Assembly (NCBI GenBank): GCA_020052115.1 | Contig: JAGVPR010000035.1 | Span: forward strand, 1-8,483 | DNA length: 8,483 bases | Direction of reading: 5' to 3' | Origin: Candidatus Eiseniibacteriota bacterium | GTDB lineage: Bacteria > Eisenbacteria > RBG-16-71-46 > JAGVPR01 | Shown here: piece after piece, positions 1 through 5,711 of the stretch | Numbering within the stretch: the first letter of the stretch is position 1 | Layout of the letters: every line of letters starts with the position of its first letter | The notes under the pieces: model-generated | The model's database searches: none | Told to the model about the DNA's origin: nothing | Seen by the model: only the letters and a program-made list of their open reading frames with translations | Program-made: the position numbers and the translations under genes

Positions 1-276
1 CGATGCCGCGGCGGCGGGCTGCTCCCCGGCCGCGTCCGCGGAGGTCTCGATGCGCGCGACGACCGTGCTGATCGCGACCGTGTTCCCTTCCCCGACGAGG
101 ATCTCGGTGAGGACGCCGGCGGCCGGAGATGGGATCTCGGCATCCACCTTGTCCGTCGAGATCTCGAAGAGGGGCTCGTCCCTCTTGACCGGGTCGCCGG
201 CCTTTTTCATCCACTTCGTGATCGTTCCTTCAGCGATGCTCTCCCCCATCTGGGGCATGATGACGTCGGTCTTCAT
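1..276 (-). CDS. 2-oxoacid dehydrogenase E2 (dihydrolipoyl acyltransferase), N-terminal part, cut by window edge
   Basis: Acyltransferase core subunit of a 2-oxoacid dehydrogenase complex (cytoplasmic); it takes the acyl group from E1 on a swinging lipoyl arm and passes it to CoA. Only 92 residues are visible, and the frame is open to the left edge. Residues 1-80 form a canonical lipoyl domain: the start MKTDVIMPQMGES, then EISTDKVDAEIPSPAAG with Lys43 in the DKV turn as the lipoylation site. Residues 83-92 begin an Ala/Glu-rich linker, as expected before a subunit-binding domain. The start is ATG at 276 with a GAGGAG-type ribosome binding site about 7 nt upstream. It lies 45 nt after E1 beta, with a hairpin between them. 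DKVDAE and IPSPAAG fit branched-chain or actinobacterial-type E2 as well as pyruvate E2, so the substrate is undecided. The catalytic domain (HxxxDG) lies outside the window. Confidence 0.93.
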   Translation of the reverse strand, partial: MKTDVIMPQMGESIAEGTITKWMKKAGDPVKRDEPLFEISTDKVDAEIPSPAAGVLTEILVGEGNTVAISTVVARIETSADAAGEQPAAAAS

Positions 277-291
277 GAGCGCTCTCCTCAC

Positions 292-311
292 GGGCGCCGC
301 GCGGGGCGCCC
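292..311 (-). other. Intercistronic hairpin between E1 beta and E2
   Basis: A perfect 7-bp inverted repeat (GGGCGCC, 6-nt loop, GGCGCCC) fills much of the 45-nt gap between the E1 beta stop and the E2 start. It ends a few bases before the E2 ribosome binding site. No T-run follows it on the minus strand, so it does not look like an intrinsic terminator. It could protect mRNA ends or tune E2 translation. The repeat is seen directly; its role is inference, and short perfect dyads are fairly common in DNA this GC-rich. Confidence 0.5.
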
Positions 312-321
312 CTCGGCCGGA

Positions 322-1296
322 TCAGTAGTCCAGAAGCTCGCGCGCCGCGCGCATCACGTCCGGCTTCTGCGGAAGCACCCGCTCCTCGAGAACGGGGCTG
401 AACGGGATCGGGGTATCGGCCGCCGCGACACGGCGGATGGGGCCATCGAGATACTCGAACGCCTTCTCGGCCACGCGGGCGGCCACTTCGGCGCCCACGC
501 CGCCCGTCAGCGTGTCTTCGTGCACGATGAGAAGCTTCCCGCTTCGTGAGACCTCTTCGAGGATCGTCGCTTCATCGAGCGGCAAGAGCGTCCTCAGATC
601 CACCACGCCCACCGACGCGCCCGCGGCCTCCATCTCCGAGGCCACCTCGAGGCACACCGGCACGAGCGCGCCGTACGTGACGATCGTCAAGTCCTTGCCC
701 CGGCGGCGCACCGCGGCCTTGCCGATCGGCACGACGTAGTCGTCGTCGGGCACCTCTTCGCGCAGCCGGCGGTAGAGAAACTTGTGCTCGAAGTAGAGCA
801 CCGGGTTGTCATCGCGAATCGCGGCCTTCATGAGCCCCTTCGCGTCGTACGGCGTTGACGGCTGCACGATCTTCAGGCCGGGCGTGTGATGGAAGTACGC
901 CTCGACGTTCTGCGAATGGTACGGCCCGCCGTGCACGTAGCCGCCGCAGGGGCCGCGCACCACCATCGGCACCGCCGCGCCCCAGCGGTAGCGGCACTTG
1001 GCCGCGAAGTTCGTGATGAGATCGAAGGTGGTCGAGATGAAATCAATGAACTGCATTTCCGCCACGGGCCGCATCCCGAGGAGCGCGGCGCCGATCGCCG
1101 CGCCCACGATGGCGCTCTCAGAGATCGGCGTGTCAATGACGCGCTCGGGCCCGAAGCGATCAATGAGGCCGGCGGTCACCTTGAAGGCGCCACCGAATTC
1201 GCCGATGTCCTCTCCGAGAAGGAAGACGCGCTCATCGCGGTCCATCTCCTCGAGAAGACCCCTGCGGATCGCCTCGAGATAGGTTCTCTCGGCCAT
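322..1296 (-). CDS. 2-oxoacid dehydrogenase E1 component, beta subunit
   Basis: Beta subunit of the ThDP-dependent alpha2beta2 E1 enzyme, which decarboxylates a 2-oxoacid and transfers the acyl group to E2-lipoate. It has 324 residues, normal for the family. Visible motifs are LLGEDIGEFGGAFKVT (residues 26-41), the ThDP-activating glutamate in DTPISE (Glu60), GMRPVAEMQFIDFI in the pyrimidine-binding domain, GGPYHSQ near residue 125, and a C-terminal transketolase-C half starting around GKDLTIVTYG. EFGGAFKV, AKCRYRWG and EVPDDDYVVPIGKA resemble branched-chain 2-oxoacid dehydrogenase beta subunits more than mammalian-type PDH beta, but this family also acts on pyruvate or acetoin, so the substrate is open. 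The start ATG lies 2 nt after the E1 alpha stop, with GGGAG upstream inside the E1 alpha end, so the two subunits are likely translationally coupled and made in equal amounts. Confidence 0.95.
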   Translation of the reverse strand: MAERTYLEAIRRGLLEEMDRDERVFLLGEDIGEFGGAFKVTAGLIDRFGPERVIDTPISESAIVGAAIGAALLGMRPVAEMQFIDFISTTFDLITNFAAKCRYRWGAAVPMVVRGPCGGYVHGGPYHSQNVEAYFHHTPGLKIVQPSTPYDAKGLMKAAIRDDNPVLYFEHKFLYRRLREEVPDDDYVVPIGKAAVRRRGKDLTIVTYGALVPVCLEVASEMEAAGASVGVVDLRTLLPLDEATILEEVSRSGKLLIVHEDTLTGGVGAEVAARVAEKAFEYLDGPIRRVAAADTPIPFSPVLEERVLPQKPDVMRAARELLDY

Positions 1297-1298
1297 CC

Positions 1299-2381
1299 TC
1301 AGCTCCCGCCGTGCCCGGAGGGACCGCCGAAGGGCCGCGGATCCTCCGCGTACACGCAGCCCAGGCCGCGCTCCGCGGGCGGCTCCGGACTCGCCTCGGC
1401 GCGGGCGACCTCTTCATCCAGCTCGGCGCGGATCCGCTCTTCGATCGCGTGGAGATCCGCCGCGGAGACATGCTCCTTCTCGGAAAGGAAGGCGCGGTAG
1501 CGATCTATCGGGTCCTTCGCGCGCCACTCCTCGAGAAGCTCGCGCGGCACGTAGCGTCCATCGTCATGCTCCGCATGGCCGCGCATCCGCATCGTCTTCG
1601 CCTCGATGAAGGTCGGTCCGCCGCCGGCTCGCGCGCGCTCGACGGCCAGCTTCGTCGCGGTGTAGACCGCCTCGGCGTCGTTGCCGTCCACGGTCACCGC
1701 GGCCATCGCGTAGGCCTTGGCCCGGTCCGCCAGCGTCGCGATCGCCATCTGCTTCGAGACCGGCGTCGAGTAAGCGAAGCGGTTGTCCTCGCCGATCACG
1801 ACGAGCGGCAGCTTCTGCACCGACGCGAAGTTCATCCCCTCGTGAAAGGCGCCCGTGGAGGTCGCGCCGTCGCCGACGTAGGTGAGAGCCACCGCGTCCA
1901 GCTTTCGCATGCGCGAAGCGAGCGCGACGCCCGCCATGACCGGCACGAGAGCACCGACCATGCTGGATGGGGCGATCAGGCCGCGCTCGACGCCGCCGAA
2001 GTGGAGGTTTCCATCGCGGCCGCCCGAGGGGCCGTCCGCCTTCGCCATGTACTGCATCAGGACCTCGCGCGGCTTCACGCCGCGCACCAGCATCGAGCCC
2101 AGGTTCCGGATCATCGGTGCGAGGAGGTCTTGAGGCTCCAGAGCGAACGCGCTCGCGACGGAGGTCGCTTCCTGACCGAGGCTCAAGTAGAGGCCGCCGA
2201 CGACCTTCCCCTGGCGATAGAGGTTCGCCAGGCGCTCCTCGAGGCGGCGATTGAGCAACATGTAGTAGAAAAGCTCGAGGCGCCGCCCGAGTGAGAGGGC
2301 GCGCCCCGGGCCGCTCGCCTTCGCCTGCGTCCGCCCGCCGCCTGAGCGGCGCTCAGATGTGGATCGCCTCTCCGTGGACAT
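1299..2381 (-). CDS. 2-oxoacid dehydrogenase E1 component, alpha subunit
   Basis: Alpha subunit of the E1 decarboxylase, carrying the ThDP-diphosphate and Mg site. It has 360 residues. The ThDP motif begins at GDG (170-172) and ends at EDN (198-200). The usual ENN or RNN is EDN here, but the last Asn, the Mg ligand in this family, is kept. GRDGNLHFG (121-129) and FHEGMNFASVQKLP are family hallmarks. The segment IRNLGSMLVRG (91-101) aligns better with the REAGVLMYR stretch of branched-chain E1 alpha than with the YRxHGH of PDH E1 alpha. The first ~28 residues are Arg/Ser/Gly-rich and probably disordered. ATG at 2381 overlaps the end of lpd by 29 nt and has AAGGAAG about 9 nt upstream. The next in-frame start, Met41, would cut conserved helix sequence, so 2381 is preferred. 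It is coupled to lpd upstream and E1 beta downstream. Confidence 0.94.
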   Translation of the reverse strand: MSTERRSTSERRSGGGRTQAKASGPGRALSLGRRLELFYYMLLNRRLEERLANLYRQGKVVGGLYLSLGQEATSVASAFALEPQDLLAPMIRNLGSMLVRGVKPREVLMQYMAKADGPSGGRDGNLHFGGVERGLIAPSSMVGALVPVMAGVALASRMRKLDAVALTYVGDGATSTGAFHEGMNFASVQKLPLVVIGEDNRFAYSTPVSKQMAIATLADRAKAYAMAAVTVDGNDAEAVYTATKLAVERARAGGGPTFIEAKTMRMRGHAEHDDGRYVPRELLEEWRAKDPIDRYRAFLSEKEHVSAADLHAIEERIRAELDEEVARAEASPEPPAERGLGCVYAEDPRPFGGPSGHGGS

Positions 2382-3750
2382 CGTGCGCCGCTTCCTTGAT
2401 CGCCTCCGACAGCGTCGGGTGCGCGTGGACGGTGTAGACGAGATCGGCCGCCGTGGTCTCCAGGCGGAGCGCGACGCAGGCCTCGGCGATCAGCTCGGTC
2501 GCACTGGGGCCGATGATGTGAACGCCGAGCACCTCGTCGTATGCCTTGTCGGCCACGATCTTCACGAAACCCTCGGACTTCGCGAGAATGGCTGCCTTGC
2601 TCAGCGCCGAGAACGGAAAGCGCCCGACTTTCACGTCGTGCCCCCGGCGGCGCGCCTCGGCCTCGGTGAGGCCCACGCTCGCCACCTCCGGATCGCAGTA
2701 TGTGGCGCCGGGCATCGTGTCGTATCGAAGCGGCGGCGGCTCGGCGCCTGCGAGGCGTTCCATCACGTAGATTCCCTCGGCCGAAGCGACGTGGGCGAGC
2801 TGCGGCGAGCTCAAGAGATCGCCGATCGCGTAGATGTCCGGCTCGCCGGTCTGGAGATGCTCGTCCACCACGACGAAGCCATTCTCCACCTTCACCCGCG
2901 TCTTCTCGAGACCGATCCCTTCCACCACGGCGCGACGCCCCACCGCGAGGAGGAGCACGTCGGCCTCGATGCTCACCGGCTGGCCCTCGGGGCCCTTCGC
3001 CGTGATCGTGACGCCATCGCTTCCGGTCTCCACCTTCTCGACGCGCGTGCCGACGTGGACGTCAACGCCGCGCTTGCGAAACGCCTTGAGAAGCTCCGCT
3101 GAAACCTCTTCGTCTTCCAGCGGCACGATGCGCGGCAGCATCTCGATCAGCGTCACCTGGCTTCCGAATCGCAGGTAGATCGAGGCGAACTCGACGCCGA
3201 CCGCCCCGGCTCCGAGGATCGCGAGACGCTTGGGGGCCGCGGGGAGGTTCAGAGCCTCGTCGGAGGTGATGATGCGCTCGCGGTCCACCGTGACACCCGG
3301 AATCGTCTTCGGCACGGAGCCCGTCGCGAGGACCACGGTGCGCGTGGAGATCTCCTGCTTGCCGCCCTCCGCCTCGACGGTGACGACGCCGGGGCCGGCC
3401 AACCGGCCGAATCCGCGGAAGACGTCCACCTTGCGCTTCTTCATCAAGTAATCAATCCCCTTCGAGAGCTTCTCGACCACCTGGGTCTTCCGCTTGTGCA
3501 TAGCGGGCATGTCGAGGGTGACCTTGTCCACGATGATCCCGCGCCGGCGGCCCTCGCGGATCTCCTGCAGAACATCGGCGGTGTGCAAGAGTTCCTTCGT
3601 GGGGATGCAGCCACGGTGCAAACAGGTGCCGCCGAGGAGCGGATCCTTCTCGACGAGGGCGGTCTTCATCCCAAGCTGGGCCGCTCGGATGGCTGCGACA
3701 TATCCGCCCGGACCGCTGCCGATCACGGTCACGTCGTACGTCGTGCTCAT
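2353..3750 (-). CDS. lpd: Dihydrolipoyl dehydrogenase (E3)
   Basis: FAD flavoprotein that reoxidises the dihydrolipoamide of E2 and passes electrons to NAD+. It has 465 residues, the usual size. Visible are the FAD-binding GSGPGG (11-16), the redox disulfide in GTCLHRGCIPTK (Cys43 and Cys48), the NAD-binding GAGAVG (180-185), the second FAD motif IYAIGD (306-311), and the active-site pair in HAHPTLSE (His444, Glu449) supplied to the partner subunit of the homodimer. The frame is open 36 codons further upstream, but ATG at 3750 has a strong AAGGAGG site and begins the normal N-terminus; the upstream part lies over hairpins. It leads the operon: E1 alpha overlaps its 3' end by 29 nt, followed by E1 beta and E2. 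An E3-first order is less common than E1-E2-E3. As first gene it could also serve other lipoyl enzymes such as glycine cleavage or 2-oxoglutarate dehydrogenase. Confidence 0.96.
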   Translation of the reverse strand: MSTTYDVTVIGSGPGGYVAAIRAAQLGMKTALVEKDPLLGGTCLHRGCIPTKELLHTADVLQEIREGRRRGIIVDKVTLDMPAMHKRKTQVVEKLSKGIDYLMKKRKVDVFRGFGRLAGPGVVTVEAEGGKQEISTRTVVLATGSVPKTIPGVTVDRERIITSDEALNLPAAPKRLAILGAGAVGVEFASIYLRFGSQVTLIEMLPRIVPLEDEEVSAELLKAFRKRGVDVHVGTRVEKVETGSDGVTITAKGPEGQPVSIEADVLLLAVGRRAVVEGIGLEKTRVKVENGFVVVDEHLQTGEPDIYAIGDLLSSPQLAHVASAEGIYVMERLAGAEPPPLRYDTMPGATYCDPEVASVGLTEAEARRRGHDVKVGRFPFSALSKAAILAKSEGFVKIVADKAYDEVLGVHIIGPSATELIAEACVALRLETTAADLVYTVHAHPTLSEAIKEAAHDVHGEAIHI

Positions 3751-3754
3751 GCCG

Positions 3755-3761
3755 CCTCCTT
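3755..3761 (-). promoter_or_regulatory. Strong Shine-Dalgarno site for lpd
   Basis: AAGGAGG on the minus strand, 4 nt before the lpd ATG at 3750. It is the best ribosome binding site in the window and the reason for preferring this start over the longer open frame beginning at 3858. Confidence 0.8.
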
Positions 3762-3778
3762 CGTTCAATCCGCCGGAG

Positions 3779-3796
3779 AAAAGGACCTGCGGGTCC
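3779..3796 (-). terminator. Hairpin plus T4, second of a tandem pair
   Basis: On the minus strand GGACC-CGCA-GGTCC forms a 5-bp stem with a 4-nt loop, followed directly by TTTT. It lies 9 nt beyond the T-run of the first hairpin and ends about 28 nt before the lpd start. The stem is short and the T-run only four long, so alone it would be a weak terminator. Paired with the stronger hairpin just before it, it may form a backup terminator for the phosphatase gene or part of an attenuator leader for lpd. Confidence 0.45.
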
Positions 3797-3804
3797 GGAC
3801 AGGC

Positions 3805-3826
3805 AAAAGCCCGGGACGCCCCGGGC
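3805..3826 (-). terminator. Rho-independent terminator-like hairpin after the PP2C gene
   Basis: On the minus strand GCCCGGG-GCGT-CCCGGGC is a perfect 7-bp all-G/C stem with a tetraloop, followed directly by TTTT. It lies about 97 nt beyond the phosphatase stop and 55 nt before the lpd start. The simplest reading is the terminator of the phosphatase transcript. If the possible extended -10 element at 3849-3857 is real, it would instead lie inside the lpd leader. Confidence 0.6.
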
Positions 3827-3848
3827 CGCGGCAAATCAGATCGGCCCC

Positions 3849-3857
3849 ATCGTAGCA
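3849..3857 (-). promoter_or_regulatory. Possible extended -10 promoter for the lpd operon
   Basis: TGCTACGAT on the minus strand matches the extended -10 form TGnTAnnAT, and no convincing -35 box lies at the right distance. Transcription from here would start near 3842 and give a ~90-nt leader holding both hairpins. The space after the hairpins (about 28 nt including the ribosome binding site) is too short for a normal promoter, so lpd needs either this one or readthrough. Weak evidence from one short match. Confidence 0.25.
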
Positions 3858-3923
3858 CAGGAGGCGAACAGCGGCGCGCGGGCCGGCGGCGGCGTTGCAG
3901 GGGCCCGGGCTAGCGCGCCTCCG

Positions 3924-5579
3924 TCACAGCCTTCTGCGAAGAAGAAAGAGCGTGATGTCGTCGCCGGGCGGCGTATCGCCGAGGTACAACCGAAGATCGG
4001 ACAAAAGCCCGGCTGCGACCTCGTCAATCGGCAGCCCGCGGTGCTTCCGCAGACTCTCGAGCAGCCGATCGTCGCCGTAGAAATCATCGCCGCACGCGGC
4101 CTCCGGGATGCCGTCGGAGAAGATGCAGAGCAGGCAGCCCGGCGGCATCTCGACCGATTCGACCCGATACGGCACGCCCGCGACGAGCCCGATCGGCAAG
4201 CCGGTCGCCTCGAGCTGCGCCATCTCGGCGTTCTCGCAGAGGAGAATGGGCGAGTTGTGCCCGGCGTTCACGTACTCGAGGCGATGGCGCGCGGGATCGA
4301 GACGCCCGAGAAACAACGTCACGAATCGCCTTGAATCCGAGGACCGCAGCACCTGCTTGTGCACGCGCTCGGCGAGAATGTCAAGATCGGTCGCATCGTC
4401 ATAGAGCATCCGGAGCGAGGCCATCATGTGCGACATGAGGAGCGCGGCCCCCATCCCCTTCCCGCTCACGTCGCCCAGCACGACCATCAGCCGGCCGTCC
4501 TCGAGAACCGCCGCGTCGTAGAGATCCCCCGCGACTTCGAAGCAGGAGAGCTGCGCCGCGTAGATCTCGTAGGACTCGAGCGACGGAAGCTCGGACGGCA
4601 GAAGGCTCTTCTGGATGCGCGCCGCCGTGGCCAGCTCCTGCTCCATCCGCTCGCGTTCGCGTTCGCGCTCCATGAGCCGCGTGTTCGTGATCTTCACGGC
4701 GATCAGGTTCGCGAGCATCGTGAACGCGCGGAGCTGATCCTGCTCGTAACGGACGAACGGATTGTTCGTGTCGGCGTAGACGAGGCCGAGGACCCGCTCG
4801 TTGTCGAAAAGCGGCGCGATGATCGCCGAGTGAACGTTCTGCGCGACGATGCTCATCTGGTCGCGAAAACGCGGGTCCTTCTGCGCATCGGTGACAAGCA
4901 TGGAGGTCCGCTCGTGGATCACGGTGTCAATGAGGGTGCGGCTCAGCATGAGCTTCTCGCGCGTCCCCGATCCCGCCGGCCGCGAAGCGCGCATCTCGAG
5001 CGGCGCCTCCTCGTTCTCGCGAAGCATGAGGACGATCCGGCGCGAGGGGACCATCTTGCTGACGAGTTCCAGCACGCTCTCGAACACCTCGGCGAGCGGC
5101 TTGGGCGCGACGAGGAGGGCCCCGGCCTCGGTGAGCACCCGAAGGAGCTCGCGCTCGTGAACGGAAACGGCCTGCTTCTCGTCGTGGACGTCGTCCCAGC
5201 GGAGCTGCACGCTCGTGTCAATCTCCTCCACGGCCGAGAGGAGCGCGGGAGAGATCTCGCGCGGCGCGCGCGGGGCGGCGGGCGTAGCCGCATCGTCGGT
5301 GACGGCGAGTTCCACGGATCCGAAGCGCAGCGTGTCGCCGCCGGCGAGCGGGACCGCTTCACTGACCGGCTCGCCGTTCACCCAGGTGCCGTTGCGGCTC
5401 CCCAGATCGCGAATCTCGGTCGCCCCGGCCCGGACGACGAGTTCCGCGTGCTCGCGGGAGACGGAGCGGTCGGAGAGGACGATCTGGCTGCCGGTGCCGC
5501 GACCGACGCGGTGACTGCCTTCGGTGAGCATCCAGCGCTGGATCTCGTCGCCGACCTTGCCTTCGATGATGAGCGTCAT
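3924..5579 (-). CDS. FHA-GAF-PP2C (SpoIIE/RsbU-type) serine phosphatase
   Basis: Cytoplasmic signalling phosphatase of 551 residues with three domains. An FHA domain (about 1-95) shows RVGRG (24-28), SREHAEL (41-47) and SRNGTWVNG (61-69), the residues that bind phosphothreonine peptides. A GAF sensor domain follows (about 150-300). A charged coiled-coil helix (about 300-330) ends in AARIQKSLLP, the usual junction to this phosphatase class. The PP2C domain (about 335-551) keeps all metal-binding aspartates: GDLYD (351-355), GDVSGKG (369-375), SDG (488-490) and GDDIT (539-543), so it should be active. Relatives dephosphorylate anti-sigma-factor antagonists (partner-switching). No antagonist, anti-sigma or kinase gene is adjacent, so its substrate is unknown. 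The start ATG at 5579 has GGAG about 8 nt upstream. It appears to be a single-gene unit with its own promoter and terminator. Confidence 0.94.
   Translation of the reverse strand: MTLIIEGKVGDEIQRWMLTEGSHRVGRGTGSQIVLSDRSVSREHAELVVRAGATEIRDLGSRNGTWVNGEPVSEAVPLAGGDTLRFGSVELAVTDDAATPAAPRAPREISPALLSAVEEIDTSVQLRWDDVHDEKQAVSVHERELLRVLTEAGALLVAPKPLAEVFESVLELVSKMVPSRRIVLMLRENEEAPLEMRASRPAGSGTREKLMLSRTLIDTVIHERTSMLVTDAQKDPRFRDQMSIVAQNVHSAIIAPLFDNERVLGLVYADTNNPFVRYEQDQLRAFTMLANLIAVKITNTRLMERERERERMEQELATAARIQKSLLPSELPSLESYEIYAAQLSCFEVAGDLYDAAVLEDGRLMVVLGDVSGKGMGAALLMSHMMASLRMLYDDATDLDILAERVHKQVLRSSDSRRFVTLFLGRLDPARHRLEYVNAGHNSPILLCENAEMAQLEATGLPIGLVAGVPYRVESVEMPPGCLLCIFSDGIPEAACGDDFYGDDRLLESLRKHRGLPIDEVAAGLLSDLRLYLGDTPPGDDITLFLLRRRL
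4648..4670 (-). repeat. Short hexanucleotide-like repeat encoding an Arg-Glu run
   Basis: The minus strand reads as repeated GAACGC/GAGCGC units and encodes alternating Glu-Arg residues (about 304-311) in the coiled-coil linker between the GAF and PP2C domains. Such short repeats can gain or lose units in frame, which would change helix length and phase. Whether copy number varies cannot be seen from one sequence. Confidence 0.5.
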
Positions 5580-5634
5580 GATCGGTCACTCCGGGGAATC
5601 AAGGAACGATCGAGATGGACCCATTTTGCGCCTC

Positions 5635-5663
5635 ATTGTAAGTGGACGGAGGCCGCGGGGCAA
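5635..5663 (-). promoter_or_regulatory. Sigma70-like promoter of the FHA-GAF-PP2C gene
   Basis: On the minus strand, TTGCCC (-35, 5663-5658; 4 of 6 matches) and TACAAT (-10, 5640-5635; 5 of 6) are separated by exactly 17 bp. The predicted start near 5628 gives a ~50-nt leader with a GGAG ribosome binding site before ATG 5579. It is the best promoter-like sequence in the window and lies in the only real gap between these two genes, which supports it. Not tested experimentally. Confidence 0.6.
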
Positions 5664-5666
5664 CCG

Positions 5667-5690
5667 GCGAGCGCGACACCCGCGAGCGCG
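5667..5690 (-). repeat. 9-bp direct repeat just upstream of the PP2C promoter
   Basis: GCGAGCGCG (plus-strand reading) occurs at 5667-5675 and 5682-5690, start-to-start spacing 15 bp, directly upstream of the -35 box. The position would suit an activator site, but 15 bp does not put the copies on the same helix face. In DNA this GC-rich a chance repeat is quite possible. Confidence 0.35.
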
Positions 5691-5711
5691 GCCGAAGCAG
5701 AGCCCGCCCAT

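Noticed and set aside
322..1296. Naming the E1/E2 genes pdhA, pdhB and pdhC
   Set aside because: Motifs are mixed between pyruvate and branched-chain types, so a specific symbol would overstate the evidence.
3751..3858. 36-codon N-terminal extension of lpd
   Set aside because: It has no family similarity, crosses both hairpins and lacks a good ribosome binding site, while ATG 3750 has a strong one and gives the normal E3 length.
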